A program made the position numbers and the translations under genes. This document shows positions 34,166-44,870 of a DNA stretch of 64,000 nucleotides, one piece after another. How positions within the stretch are numbered: position 1 is the stretch's first letter; every line of letters begins with the position of its first letter. The stretch is from positions 682,001-746,000 of the forward strand of contig NZ_FNSR01000003.1 of the NCBI RefSeq assembly GCF_900104845.1. The letters run 5' to 3'. The stretch is from Paraburkholderia caballeronis (GTDB lineage: Bacteria; Pseudomonadota; Gammaproteobacteria; Burkholderiales; Burkholderiaceae). The notes below the pieces were generated by a model. That model was not told the origin of the DNA, did not search any database, and was given only the letters and a program-made list of their open reading frames with translations.

Positions 34166-35392
34166 GTGAAGAACAGCAAACTCAATACGGGGATTACGAA
34201 ACTCGCGCTGGGCGCATCGATGTGCGCGGCACTTGCCGCATGCGGTGGCGGCAGCGACGGCGGCAGCAGTAGTGGCAGTTCCGCAGCGAACGAATCGGTC
34301 ACGCTCAATGGCCAGGTGACGGATGGCCCGATCCAGGCAGCCGGGATCTGCCTCTATGCCGATGGGCAAAAGGCGAGCGGCGCCGGTGGCTCGCCGATCT
34401 GCGCCACGACGCAGGATGACGGCACGTACACGCTGTCGATTCCCAGGAAGCTGGCTTCGGGCTTCCTGACGCTGGTGGCAACCAAAAGCGGCGGCATTGT
34501 GCTTGCCTCGACACTGGGCACGACAGCCCAGGTGCTGGCATCGGCAAGCGATGGCAAGAACATTTCGCCGGGCAGCCTGCCTGGCGCCATAGTTACGCAC
34601 CTTTCCACCGCCGACTTTGCGCTGGCCGACACGAACGGCGATGGCACGGTCTCCCAGGACGAACTGGCCGCCTATGTCCCGGACATCAGCAAGACCGAGG
34701 CGGCTGCGACCGCCATCAAGGCCGTCATCGACTACGGCCAGACGAACCTGATCGGCGGGGCGACCACCGACACGCTGAAGCTGGCTTCGGCAGTCGGGCA
34801 GGGCCAGGCGATGGGGAATGGCCAGCAGTATGCTCAATGGATTGCCGATCCGACCCAATGGCAGGCGACCTCGGCTGGCACTGCTGCGACGCTGGTCGCT
34901 GCGGTCAATAACGATGTGGCAGCAGAACTGGGGAGCGCGTTCACGCAGTACCAGGTTACGCAAACCACGACGGCGTCGAATATTCCGCCTGTAGTGAGCG
35001 TCCAGTTCGCTGCCGGCCGTGTGAGCCTGTACTGCGAAGCCGATGCTCCCAACACGGTCTCCACCGAGACGGACAAGATCGCGTTTGACGCAACGCGTGG
35101 TATCGCCGTGCTGCAATACACGGGGGACAACGGTAGTCCCGTATCGATGACGGGCAGCTATGACCCGAAGACCGGGGCATTCAGCCTGAACGAAAACGAT
35201 CCGACGACTGTTTCGTTGAACAGCGGCGACGTCACGTTCTACCAGGCGAGCACGTTCGCGGCCACGGGTACGGTGGATGCGGCCGGAAACATCACGGCCA
35301 CGTTCAATTCGACGAGCACGGATACCTGGTCGATTAATTCGACGAAGCAGACCTGCACCAGCTCGGGAACCCTCACGGCAAGCAAGTCGTAA
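34166..35392 (+). CDS. Putative lipoprotein with EF-hand-like motif
   Basis: The product of about 408 residues starts at GTG 34166 after an AGGAG site. A signal peptide with lipobox (ALGASMCAALAAC, cysteine near residue 26) is followed by a glycine/serine linker, so it should be a lipid-anchored periplasmic or outer-membrane protein. Residues about 140-155 read ADTNGDGTVSQDEL, matching a calcium-binding EF-hand loop (DxNxDGxxxxxE). The early mature part (LNGQVTDGPIQAAGICLYAD) resembles carboxypeptidase-regulatory-like beta-sandwich repeats. The C-terminal half is rich in beta-type Ser/Thr segments. I do not recognise a named family. Function unknown; surface or calcium-responsive roles are only suggestions. 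Confidence 0.72.
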   Translation: MKNSKLNTGITKLALGASMCAALAACGGGSDGGSSSGSSAANESVTLNGQVTDGPIQAAGICLYADGQKASGAGGSPICATTQDDGTYTLSIPRKLASGFLTLVATKSGGIVLASTLGTTAQVLASASDGKNISPGSLPGAIVTHLSTADFALADTNGDGTVSQDELAAYVPDISKTEAAATAIKAVIDYGQTNLIGGATTDTLKLASAVGQGQAMGNGQQYAQWIADPTQWQATSAGTAATLVAAVNNDVAAELGSAFTQYQVTQTTTASNIPPVVSVQFAAGRVSLYCEADAPNTVSTETDKIAFDATRGIAVLQYTGDNGSPVSMTGSYDPKTGAFSLNENDPTTVSLNSGDVTFYQASTFAATGTVDAAGNITATFNSTSTDTWSINSTKQTCTSSGTLTASKS

Positions 35393-35898
35393 TGTAATGT
35401 CAGTGTGGCGCGTCGTAAAGGTCCGTCGTTTGCGGAGTTGGCAACGGCGCGGCGCCGCCACAGGTTGACAGGAATGCAGGGAGAAACCACTTACCTCTCA
35501 CGGGGTAGGTGGTTTTATTTTTTCTTTGCAGAATCAACGCCTGTAGTCCGCAGGCCACATGCAAACCATCAAGCTGTTCCAGGTAATCCGGGCGAGACGG
35601 GCGAAGCGCGCGTTGTATGCCGTATGCCGCCATAAAGGCGAATTGACGTCGGCCACCATGCGGATACCGCGTAACCGAAGCTCCTTCCTCTCCCATTCGG
35701 CCAGAACGTGTCGATGCCCGGCCCGCACATCGCGCGGCCGAAGCGGGTCGCCCTGCGCCCGCTCTGGAGACAGAAAAGCGTAGTTCCACTCGCTAACGAA
35801 TCCCAGACATCTTCCTTGCCACAAACTTTTCATATCCTGACTATAGCCTTTGATCCTTTAAACAAGTCGACGTAAATAAGGACAAGGAGATAGGGGAA
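35393..35898. other. 506-bp intergenic region
   Basis: Beyond the terminator at 35484-35524 I see no supportable gene. Short frames on both strands (for example within 35534-35833) lack starts with ribosome sites and known motifs. The last 30 bases include the AAGGAGATAGGGG ribosome site of the next gene. Confidence 0.45.
35484..35524 (+). terminator. Rho-independent terminator after lipoprotein gene
   Basis: AAACCACTTACC and GTAGGTGGTTT form a stem around a short loop, followed by TTTTATTTTTTCTTT. This is a classical stem plus U-tract about 90 bp after the lipoprotein stop. Confidence 0.8.
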
Positions 35899-37389
35899 AT
35901 GTTAGACAGAAAGATGTGCGTGGGCCTGACCTTGACGATGGCCCTTGCCGCCTGCGGCGGCAGCGACGATACGCCCGCGAACCCGGGCGGCAGCGCGCCC
36001 CAGACCAAACAGGGCACCGAACTTTTCAGCCAGTCCATCGCGGCGTACACGAACTGGGGCAATGTGCCCATCGTCGGCACCGGCTACGGCTCCGCACTGG
36101 CTGCCGCGCCCAACAAAGCCGGCTACTTCTACGGGATGACCGATCGCGGCCCGAATGTCACCGCGCCGGACGGCACCAACAAGATCGAGCCATACCTCGC
36201 CTTCCAGCCGGCAATCGCACTGTTCCAGCTGGTCGACGGCAAGGCCAATGTGTCCAGGGTCATCGGCCTTGCGCTGGCCGACGGCACGCCGATGAACGGC
36301 CGCGTCAATCCCGAGGCCGACACCGCCGAGATCATCTACGACGTGAACGGCAACGTGCTGCCCACGAGCGCGGCCGGCTTCGATCCGGAAGGCCTCGTCG
36401 CCATGGCCGACGGCACATTCTGGGTGTCGGACGAATACGGTCCCTACATCGTTCACTTCGACGCGACCGGCAAGGAAATCTCCCGGCTCAATCCGTACTC
36501 CACCGCCACGTCGGGCAACGACGTGGCGCTGCCCGGCGAACTGAAGAAGCGCAAGCCGAACAAGGGCATGGAAGGCCTCACCCTCACCCCCGACGGCAAG
36601 TACCTCGTCGGCATCATGCAGTCGCCGCTGGACAAGAACGGCTCCGCGGCGGTCGCTTCCGGCAAGGGTGCGATTACGCGCGTCGTCAAGGTCTCGCTCG
36701 CCGATCCGGTGAACGACGTGCACGAGTACCTGTACTCCCTGCACACCAACGGCGCCGGCAACCCCGAAGGTCAGGCCGTGAGCGAGATCACGGCGCTGCC
36801 TGACGGCACCTTCATCGTCGACGAGCGCGACGGCAACTTCGAAGGCACCAGCGACGGCACGGCAACCGGCAAGGCCAGGGCCGACAAGAACCTGTGGAAG
36901 CTCGACCTCAGCCACGCCACCGACGTCGGCCCGAAATCGCCGCTGATCGGGACGGCCATCGCCGGCGGGGCCGTCGCGTATGACTCCGCGCTGGGCCTCA
37001 CGGTCGGCGGCAAGACCATCGAGGACCTCGCCGGCACGGTTGACGCGCCGGCCGCGGTGCAGGCGCTCGCCGCCGCCGGCATCACCGTCGGCACCGAGGG
37101 ACTGTTCCTGAACTACGCCGCGCTGTTCACCGCCATCGATCCGAAGGGCATGTACTTCGGCCATGACAAGGTCGAAGGCGTGGCGGTCGATCCGGCGAAT
37201 CCGAACACGATCTACATCTCGAACGACTCGGACTTCGGCATCACCGACGAGCCGGCCACGGTGCCGATGGCGACGGCATCGAACCCGTTCCCGCCGAGCG
37301 AGAAATTCCTGCCGGACGGCAAGACTCAAGACTTCGGCGAGATCGTCAAGATCGACATGACGCAGGTGCCCGCCCAGTTCAAGCAGTAG
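35899..37389 (+). CDS. Phytase-like (esterase-like activity of phytase) lipoprotein
   Basis: The 496-residue protein starts at ATG 35899 after a long AAGGAGATAGGGG site. A lipobox (LTMALAAC, cysteine at about residue 19) marks it as a lipoprotein. The mature part has the phytase-like beta-propeller domain: GTGYGSALA, FYGMTDRGPN, AAGFDPEGLV, FWVSDEYGPYIVHFD, KGMEGLTLTPDGKYLVGIMQSP and DKVEGVAVDPANPNTIY. These repeated acidic blade motifs are typical of the PF13449-type family. It probably hydrolyses phosphate or ester substrates in the periplasm, but family members have varied and partly unknown substrates. A strong terminator follows, so it appears monocistronic. Confidence 0.85.
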   Translation: MLDRKMCVGLTLTMALAACGGSDDTPANPGGSAPQTKQGTELFSQSIAAYTNWGNVPIVGTGYGSALAAAPNKAGYFYGMTDRGPNVTAPDGTNKIEPYLAFQPAIALFQLVDGKANVSRVIGLALADGTPMNGRVNPEADTAEIIYDVNGNVLPTSAAGFDPEGLVAMADGTFWVSDEYGPYIVHFDATGKEISRLNPYSTATSGNDVALPGELKKRKPNKGMEGLTLTPDGKYLVGIMQSPLDKNGSAAVASGKGAITRVVKVSLADPVNDVHEYLYSLHTNGAGNPEGQAVSEITALPDGTFIVDERDGNFEGTSDGTATGKARADKNLWKLDLSHATDVGPKSPLIGTAIAGGAVAYDSALGLTVGGKTIEDLAGTVDAPAAVQALAAAGITVGTEGLFLNYAALFTAIDPKGMYFGHDKVEGVAVDPANPNTIYISNDSDFGITDEPATVPMATASNPFPPSEKFLPDGKTQDFGEIVKIDMTQVPAQFKQ

Positions 37390-37411
37390 ACAGAGCACAG
37401 GCATCGAGACG

Positions 37412-37444
37412 AAAAGCGCCCGGGGTCACCCGGGCGCTTTTTTT
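37412..37444 (+). terminator. Strong rho-independent terminator after phytase-like gene
   Basis: A perfect 13-bp stem, AAAAGCGCCCGGG/CCCGGGCGCTTTT, with a GTCA loop is followed by a run of T residues ending at 37444, 23 bp after the stop codon. Confidence 0.92.
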
Positions 37445-37511
37445 GTTCGATCGCCGATCGGGACGGAATCTCCACGTCCGGTTTGCCATCTCCTCGATCC
37501 TGCCGTCGTGA

Positions 37512-37709
37512 CCATGGAGGATACGGATTGCGCTTCAGTCCGGCGACCGGATCGAAGCCTTGCAGATCGGCGATGCGCACGTGATTTTCGACTATCGTTT
37601 CGCGCGGCGTTTTTCGGTCGAAATTTACCCCACGGTAGAGGCCGCCTATCCGCTGCCTTGTCTAAGCCCGCCATTGAACAGAATGCGACGCCATGCAAAG
37701 TGGCAATAA
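37512..37709 (+). pseudogene. Possible start-less gene fragment
   Basis: A plus-strand frame reads LQSGDRIEALQIGDAHVIFD and YRFARRFSVEIYPTVEAAY before a TAA at 37709. The hydrophobic/charged alternation looks like a real protein, but no start codon precedes it after the in-frame stop near 37508. The family is not recognised. It may be the relic of a truncated gene. Confidence 0.25.
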
Positions 37710-37751
37710 ACCGCGTATCTTGCGTCTTTGCCCAAACTCGTATCGTCGCCG

Positions 37752-38648
37752 ATGAAATCGAACCGTTGTCGAAAGAAGCATTGGCCGTCACTCGCCATTA
37801 GTATTGCACTGGCATCAGCCGTGGCGACGATGACTGGCTGTACGACGCAATCGCAATCGCGCCCGCCTGCTGCCGACTCCCGCGCGGCCCCGATCGGCGC
37901 AATCTCTCTCGATGCGGCGGTCGATGGCCCGCAACGCAGCGAACCGGCGAAAGCACGTGACGCATATCGCCATCCGAAGGAAACGCTCCAGTTCTTCGAG
38001 CTTGCCCCGACGCAGACGGTGCTGGAGATCGCGCCCGGCGGCGGCTGGTACACCGATATTCTCGCGCCTTATCTGCGCGACGCCGGCCACCTGTACGAGG
38101 CGCAATACGTGAGCACGTCCGCGCAGCCGGATGCCGGCGAGCGCGCCGCCGATGCGGCCTTCGCACGCAAGCTTGCCGCCGCGCCCGCGATCTATGGGAA
38201 CGTCGTGGTGGGCACGCTGCGCGCGGGCGAGTTCAGCGGCTTCGACGCCAGCGAAGACTTCGACCGCGTGCTGACCTTTCGCAATATCCATAACTGGATC
38301 AAGGACGGCCAGCTCGATGCGAATCTGCGCGGATTCTATCGGGCGCTGAAACCCGGCGGCGAACTGGGCGTCGAAGAGCATCGCGCGCGGCCGGGCACGA
38401 CCGTGCAACAGATGATCGACAGCGGCTACGTGACCGAAGCCTTCGTGATCGCGCATGCGCAGGCGGCCGGATTCGTGCTGGCGGCAAGCAGCGAAATCAA
38501 CGCGAACCCGCGAGACACGAAGGATTATCCGAACGGAGTGTGGTCGTTGCCGCCGACCTACGCCGGAGGCAACGCCGACCGCGCGCGTTATGCCGCGATC
38601 GGGGAATCGGATCGGATGACGCTAAGGTTCGTCAAGCCGAGGCAATAG
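37752..38648 (+). CDS. Predicted SAM-dependent methyltransferase with lipoprotein signal
   Basis: The 298-residue protein has a class I methyltransferase core: PTQTVLEIAPGGGWYTDIL is the SAM-binding motif I, FDRVLTFRNIHNWI matches the motif IV region, and ALKPGGELGVEEHRA is the post-core strand. It resembles the COG4798-type predicted methyltransferases. The N terminus has a positively charged start, a hydrophobic core (ISIALASAVATMTGC) and a lipobox cysteine, so it appears exported and lipid-anchored, which is odd for a SAM-dependent enzyme. ATG 37752 is chosen; a TTG at 37728 is possible. It may be a degenerate or repurposed fold outside the cytosol. The substrate is unknown. Confidence 0.8.
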   Translation: MKSNRCRKKHWPSLAISIALASAVATMTGCTTQSQSRPPAADSRAAPIGAISLDAAVDGPQRSEPAKARDAYRHPKETLQFFELAPTQTVLEIAPGGGWYTDILAPYLRDAGHLYEAQYVSTSAQPDAGERAADAAFARKLAAAPAIYGNVVVGTLRAGEFSGFDASEDFDRVLTFRNIHNWIKDGQLDANLRGFYRALKPGGELGVEEHRARPGTTVQQMIDSGYVTEAFVIAHAQAAGFVLAASSEINANPRDTKDYPNGVWSLPPTYAGGNADRARYAAIGESDRMTLRFVKPRQ

Positions 38649-38934
38649 GCCGTCTGGCGTCCCGGCGTGCTTCACGCGTCGACACGCCGGCGGCATGCTC
38701 TACCACGGGAGACATGGCACTCCCTGGTGAGCCGTCTCGTATCCGCGATATTCGTCTTTACTCCTACGCCGGCGCGCCTGGGTATTCATCAGATACCGAC
38801 AGAATCTGGATTGCTTATCACGATTCAATAGATGCCCGAGCCTGAGGCGACACGCACGGCTTGACTGCCATCAAGGCTGACACGAATGGCCAACGGATAA
38901 TCGGATCTCCTTTTTTGCCTCCGACGGAGACTTC

Positions 38935-40086
38935 ATGGCCATTAACGTCTTCTGGTTTCTTCCGACTCATGGTGACGGACCGTACCTCGGGAGTCCGAAG
39001 CACGCCCGCGCGGTAGACCAGACGTATCTGCAACAGATCGCACAGGCCGCCGAACGGCTCGGCTACGGGGGCGTGCTGATTCCGACGGGGCGTTCGTGCG
39101 AGGACTCGTGGATCGTCGCGGCGAGCCTCGTGCCCGTGACCCGCAGTCTCAAGTTTCTCGTGGCGCTGCGTCCGACGGCGTTTTCCGTGACGGTCAACGC
39201 ACGCATGGCGGCGACGCTCGATCGCCTGTCGGGCGGCCGTCTGCTCGTCAACGTGGTGGCGGGCGGGGACAGCGCCGATCTGCAGGCCGACGGCACCTTT
39301 CTCTCCCATGACGAACGTTATGCGCAGGCGGACGAATTCCTGACCGTCTGGAAGCAGCTTCTGGCGGGCGAAGCGGTCGACTTCGACGGCGACTACGTGA
39401 AGGTGCAGGGCGCACAGCAGGGTTTCCCGGCCGTGCAGCATCCGCATCCGCCGGTCTACTTCGGTGGTTCGTCGGCGGCCGCGCATGAGGTGGCGGCCGA
39501 ACACGTCGAGCTGTATCTGTCGTGGGGGGAAACGCCGCAGGAAGTAGCCGCCAAGTTCGCGGACGTGCGTGAACGGGCGGCGCGGCTGGGACGGAAGGTG
39601 CGTTTCGGCGTGCGTCTGCACGTGATCGTGCGTGAAACCGAGGCGCTCGCATGGGAGGCGGCCGACAAGCTCATCAGCGAACTCGACGACGAAACCATCA
39701 CGCGCGCGCAAGCCTTGCTGTCCCGCGCCGATTCCGACGGCCAGCGCCGCATGCAGGCGCTGCACGGCGGCCGGCGCGACCGGCTCGAAATCAGCCCGAA
39801 CCTGTGGGCAGGCGTCGGCCTCGCGCGCGGCGGCGCCGGCACCGCGCTCGTCGGCTCGCCGCAGCAGGTCGCCAGCCGGCTGCTCGAATATGCGGACCTC
39901 GGCGCCGATACGTTTGTGCTGTCCGGCTATCCGCACCTTGAGGAAGCCTATCGGTTCGCCGACCTCGTGTTCCCGTTGTTGCCGCTGGCGCTGCGCGAAA
40001 AACTGTCGGTTCCGGCGCAGCTTCCCGGCGTGCCTATCGGCGACGCGCTTGCCCATCTGCCGGCGCCTTCGCGGCTGTTGTCGTAG
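38935..40086 (+). CDS. ssuD: FMNH2-dependent alkanesulfonate monooxygenase
   Basis: The 383-residue protein is a SsuD-type luciferase-like monooxygenase that converts alkanesulfonates to aldehydes and sulfite. Segments [93 protein letters not shown] and [17 protein letters not shown] match the SsuD family closely. The length agrees with the usual 380-residue enzymes. No ssuE reductase or ssuABC transporter lies beside it, so it is a solitary copy (ssuD- or msuD-like) that needs a reductase made elsewhere. It complements the organosulfur cluster at 3-12 kb. Confidence 0.92.
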   Translation: MAINVFWFLPTHGDGPYLGSPKHARAVDQTYLQQIAQAAERLGYGGVLIPTGRSCEDSWIVAASLVPVTRSLKFLVALRPTAFSVTVNARMAATLDRLSGGRLLVNVVAGGDSADLQADGTFLSHDERYAQADEFLTVWKQLLAGEAVDFDGDYVKVQGAQQGFPAVQHPHPPVYFGGSSAAAHEVAAEHVELYLSWGETPQEVAAKFADVRERAARLGRKVRFGVRLHVIVRETEALAWEAADKLISELDDETITRAQALLSRADSDGQRRMQALHGGRRDRLEISPNLWAGVGLARGGAGTALVGSPQQVASRLLEYADLGADTFVLSGYPHLEEAYRFADLVFPLLPLALREKLSVPAQLPGVPIGDALAHLPAPSRLLS

Positions 40087-40892
40087 GAGCACCGTACCTC
40101 GGCCGGTCCCGTCCGCGGAGTCGCGTGGCGGGACGCCCGATGCAGGGAGCCGTCTAACGAAGCAACCCGTGGATCCCGACGCGCAACGCGACGTGGGACG
40201 CCCGCGTGCGGATGAACGCGGCCATCTGGACCGCCACGCTCGTCGGAGGGATAGAAGGGTTGGCGGCGGACGGTGGATCCGGGGGGCGACGCTGGAATCC
40301 GCCATGCTGGCCTGCTTCCGTCATGGCTGGGAGGAGTGGGCCTCTGCGTTCGCTGCCGCGCTGGCGATGCGCAATACGGATTCGCCGGTCGTGCAACAGA
40401 GTCCGCGCCGCCAGGGACGCCGACTATCGAAGCTTCCCGGCAAGTGGCTCCACGAACGGCATGAGGTCGCTTGCCGACCTGCCGCCGCATGAGGCGACAA
40501 CCCGGCTCCGTGTAGTGCCGGTCGAGCCGTGTTTCGGCGTCCGCATTCCGCCAGGCACCATCGCCGATCCTGGGGTAATGAGCTGCGATGAGTCGGCCGC
40601 CATGACCAGGTCTTGCCGTCGTGCACGAGTTCGTGCCGTTGATCCCGCGATTTCAGCGGCGAGCGCGGATCGCCCAGATCCCGGCGTTGCTCGCGATGGG
40701 GCGCGAAGCCAGGTGCACGCTTTGTCGGGCGACTGAGTTCGGTGCCGTAAGCATCGGCGAATTTGTTCGTCAGCCGGTCGAGAGAAGAGAGATCGGTCCG
40801 TCCCGCAGTGTCAAAGACATGCCGATGGACGGCACGCTGCACCGGTGTCGCGCCGGCCGCATGGTGCGGCCGGCGCATGACGGATTGCTGCC
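40087..40892. other. 806-bp gap without a recognised gene
   Basis: Frames on both strands are open here (for example plus 40206-40736 and minus 40321-40896), but they are arginine/proline-rich, lack family motifs and overlap each other, so none is called. A strong hairpin at 40850-40876 lies next to the groEL end. The region may hold decayed sequence between two loci. Confidence 0.4.
40850..40876. terminator. Strong hairpin downstream of groEL
   Basis: GCGCCGGCCGCA and TGCGGCCGGCGC form a perfect 12-bp stem with a three-base loop, 17 bp beyond the groEL stop on the minus strand. No U-tract follows on that strand, so it may stabilise the mRNA end rather than terminate alone. Confidence 0.5.
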
Positions 40893-42542
<1,650 letters not shown>

Positions 42543-42606
42543 TCAACACGTCGCGAACAGCCTGGCGAAGGGGGAACAAAGAGGATGTCCGCGACCGGTA
42601 CGGAGG

Positions 42607-42924
42607 TCAGGCGGCCTTGCGGGCGGCGCCCTGATCGGCTTCGAGCACGCCCATCACGTCTTCTTCGCGCATGACGAGCAGTTCCTCGCCGTCGACCTTG
42701 ACGGTCTGGCCGGCATACTTGCCGAAGATCACGCGGTCACCGACTTTCAACTGGAGCGCGCGCTGGGTGCCGTCCTGCAGCAGCCGGCCGCTGCCGACCG
42801 CGATGACCGCGCCCTGTTCGGGCTTTTCAGCGGCGGAATCGGGAATGACGATACCGGAAGCCGTCGTGCGCTGCTGTTCGATCCGCTTGACGATAACCCG
42901 GTCGTAGAGGGGACGAATCTGCAT
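42607..42924 (-). CDS. groS: Co-chaperonin GroES
   Basis: The 105-residue protein is a GroES 10-kDa co-chaperonin: [20 protein letters not shown] at the N terminus, the mobile loop [19 protein letters not shown], and [26 protein letters not shown] start at ATG 42924 because an AGGAG site lies seven bases before it; the other ATG, 42930, is only one base from that site. The C terminus ([14 protein letters not shown]) is about 8 residues longer than the usual 96-97-residue proteins. It forms the heptameric lid of the adjacent GroEL. Confidence 0.96.
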   Translation of the reverse strand: MQIRPLYDRVIVKRIEQQRTTASGIVIPDSAAEKPEQGAVIAVGSGRLLQDGTQRALQLKVGDRVIFGKYAGQTVKVDGEELLVMREEDVMGVLEADQGAARKAA

Positions 42925-43032
42925 TTCCATCTCCTGAGCGATAACAGATCACCAAAGGGAATCCGGCTGCGCGGCCATGGCGACAACGGGAATCGTCACG
43001 GTATGCAGCCGTGCCAGTCGTTGGCGGAAAGC

Positions 43033-43060
43033 ATGATAGCGGCGCTGTGCGGAGCGTCAA
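43033..43060 (-). promoter_or_regulatory. Predicted promoter for groES-groEL
   Basis: On the minus strand TTGACG (43060-43055) and TATCAT (43038-43033) are separated by 16 bp, giving a sigma-70-type promoter about 110 bp before groES. The CTTGACG -35 also partly resembles a sigma-32 box. No CIRCE element was found. Confidence 0.5.
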
Positions 43061-43095
43061 GAGGTCGTCAAACGGCCTGTTTGTAACGAAATGTT

Positions 43096-43731
43096 TCAGG
43101 GTAGCAGGATGCGCCGGATCGCGCCGAGCCGGTACACCGTGCGGCCCGCCGTGTCCGCGCGGCGAGGTTTGGGCGGCACCGGGCAGGGCAGGCGACGGCC
43201 GCCGTCGGCGTCGAGCGTGTCGTCGGGTTCGGCCAGCGCCCGCCAGAGTCCGCCCTTGACCGGGCGGAACAACCAGCGCAGGTAGCCGTTGTGCGCGGCG
43301 AGCTGCATGAGTTTCGCGCGATCCGGGGCGCCGTCGATAAGGTGTTGATCGCCCGGCGCGCCGTCCCCGTAGTCGCCGAACGCCTGGCGGCAGGCGAGCG
43401 CCTCGCCGGCGGAAGCGCCGATCACCGAGCAGGCGCGCCGCTCGACGCGTTCGACTTCCCACGCGCCGAGTTGCCACGCCGCATCGAGCAGCGCCGCGTC
43501 GACGGCCTCGAAGCTGTGCCACGGCTGCGCGAACTGAACGGCGGAGCCCGGCACCGGCCGCCGCGGGATGTCGACACCGGGCAGCGCGAGCGGCGTCGCC
43601 CGCCGGAAACCATGCCAGTGCAGGATCGCGACGAGCGGCGTGTTGACCCGCGCCACGGCCGTCACGGTCACGGCGTAAAGCGGCAGATTCACGGTGGTCA
43701 TCTGTTCGTGAAGGGTATCGAAAAGATCCAT
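43096..43731 (-). CDS. Uncharacterised protein in the stress-protein block
   Basis: The 211-residue product starts at ATG 43731 (MDLFDTLHEQMTTVNLPLYA), after a GGAGG site. I do not recognise a domain. It has two apparent parts: an N-terminal two-thirds with TPLVAILHWHGFRRATPLAL and WQLGAWEVERVERRACSVIG, and a middle segment KLMQLAAHNGYLRWLFRPVKGG, then a charged proline-rich tail. No signal peptide or membrane segment is visible. It lies between groES and divergent hsp20 genes, so a stress-related role is possible. The coding bias is normal for the window and supports a real gene. Confidence 0.6.
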   Translation of the reverse strand: MDLFDTLHEQMTTVNLPLYAVTVTAVARVNTPLVAILHWHGFRRATPLALPGVDIPRRPVPGSAVQFAQPWHSFEAVDAALLDAAWQLGAWEVERVERRACSVIGASAGEALACRQAFGDYGDGAPGDQHLIDGAPDRAKLMQLAAHNGYLRWLFRPVKGGLWRALAEPDDTLDADGGRRLPCPVPPKPRRADTAGRTVYRLGAIRRILLP

Positions 43732-43764
43732 GAAGCCTCCTTGCAGCAAGGTCCGCTCAGACCT

Positions 43765-43790
43765 CTTGAAATTTCCGCGCGCTGCATTAT
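43765..43790 (+). promoter_or_regulatory. Possible heat-shock (sigma-32-like) promoter for hsp20 genes
   Basis: CTTGAAA at 43765-43771 and GCATTAT ending at 43790 are separated by 13 bp, resembling the sigma-32 pattern (CTTGAAA and CCCCAT-like). The site is upstream of the first hsp20 gene and within AT-rich sequence. Confidence 0.4.
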
Positions 43791-43938
43791 TTTAGGTTCC
43801 GCTCAGGCAGTCGCGCGAGTCATCCTCGCAAGCGCGCTGCGTGTTTCGATTTGTCAGTCTGTGGGTCTGCCGCGGACGGGTGAACTGGAGCGCGTGGTCC
43901 GGTTCGACCTCCGTGCAGGCCCCTTCCAGGAGCCAGCC

Positions 43939-44379
43939 ATGAGTGACCTGATGTTCAGCACCGATCTGCCTCGCGAGTTCGACCGCCTGCAACGGCAGAT
44001 GACCAGCCTTTTCGCGGGGCTCCCCGCCAGCCTGCGCGCGACGCGCATCGGCCTTTTTCCGCCCGTCAACATCGGCAGCACCGACGACTCGATCGAGATC
44101 GTCGCGTTTGCGCCGGGTCTCGATCCCGGCCAGCTCGACGTGTCGATCGACAAGGGGCTGCTCACGATCAGCGGCGAGCGCAAGACGCCGGCGCAGGACG
44201 TGCCCGACGACGTGAAGGTGTATGCCGCGGAGCGCTTCACGGGCGCATTCCGGCGGGTGATCGAACTGCCGCCGCATGCGGACCCGGACAACGTGAAAGC
44301 GCGTTACGTGAACGGGTGCCTGACGATCAGCATCGGCCGGTCCGAGGCATCGAAGCCGCGTGCGATCACCGTGCAGTGA
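43939..44379 (+). CDS. Hsp20/alpha-crystallin small heat-shock protein (1)
   Basis: The 146-residue protein has an alpha-crystallin domain: PPVNIGSTDDSIEIVAFAPG, LDVSIDKGLLTISGERK, the AERFTGAFRRVIELPPHADP block and VNGCLTISIGR near the end. A C-terminal I-x-I/V anchor may be AITVQ. The N-terminal 35 residues (FDRLQRQMTSLFAG) form the usual oligomerising arm. ATG 43939 follows a CAGGAG site. These ATP-independent holdases bind unfolding proteins in the cytosol. The second Hsp20 gene starts 72 nt later, so the pair is co-expressed, probably under heat-shock control. Confidence 0.93.
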   Translation: MSDLMFSTDLPREFDRLQRQMTSLFAGLPASLRATRIGLFPPVNIGSTDDSIEIVAFAPGLDPGQLDVSIDKGLLTISGERKTPAQDVPDDVKVYAAERFTGAFRRVIELPPHADPDNVKARYVNGCLTISIGRSEASKPRAITVQ

Positions 44380-44450
44380 GCGCCGTGCAGAGGGCCAGGA
44401 TAACGGGCATCGAACTCATCAAAACCATCGAACGAATGACGGAGGACATC

Positions 44451-44870
44451 ATGAGCAGCAGCACGGAACTGAGCGTGCCGGCGCAGGAAGCCAGTGCAGC
44501 CACCACGAACCGCGACGGCGGCCAGGCCGGTGAACCGCGCACGCGTCTTACGCCCACGGTCGATATCTTCGAGGACAGCCGTGGCATCACGCTCTATGCG
44601 GACCTGCCGGGCGTGCCCCGCGAGAAGCTGGATGTGCGGGTCCAGGACGGCAATCTGAGTATCGAGGCGGAGGCGGTCGTGCCCGTCCCCCCGGGGGTGC
44701 GACTGCACCATGGGGAAATCCGCAACCCGCACTTCGCGCGTGCTTTCACGCTGAGCCCGGATTTCGACGTGTCGCGTATCGATGCGCAGTTGCGTGACGG
44801 GGTGCTGAAGCTGACGATTCCGCGCCGCGACGAGGCGAAGCCCCGGCGGATCGAGGTCACCGCGGGCTGA
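44451..44870 (+). CDS. Hsp20/alpha-crystallin small heat-shock protein (2)
   Basis: The 139-residue protein also carries an alpha-crystallin domain: PTVDIFEDSRGITLYADLPG, VRVQDGNLSIEAEAVV, RNPHFARAFTLSPDFDVSRI and DGVLKLTIPRRDEAKPRRIE. The ATG at 44451 follows a GGAGG site six bases away; an upstream ATG at 44436 has no such site. It has a shorter, serine/alanine-rich N-terminal arm. Pairs of divergent sHSPs commonly form hetero-oligomers. A hairpin follows the gene. Confidence 0.93.
   Translation: MSSSTELSVPAQEASAATTNRDGGQAGEPRTRLTPTVDIFEDSRGITLYADLPGVPREKLDVRVQDGNLSIEAEAVVPVPPGVRLHHGEIRNPHFARAFTLSPDFDVSRIDAQLRDGVLKLTIPRRDEAKPRRIEVTAG

Larger units (their letters stand above)
37390..37751. 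other. 362-bp intergenic region
   Basis: It holds the terminator at 37412-37444 and a possible gene fragment at 37512-37709; otherwise nothing is recognised. The 3' end should carry the promoter of the methyltransferase gene, not assigned. Confidence 0.4.

Noticed and set aside
42931..43030. TGGCACGG on the minus strand upstream of groES as a sigma-54 promoter.
   Set aside because: There is no GC at the required 10-bp spacing after GG, so the -12 element is missing; a sigma-70-like pair at 43060-43033 explains the region better.
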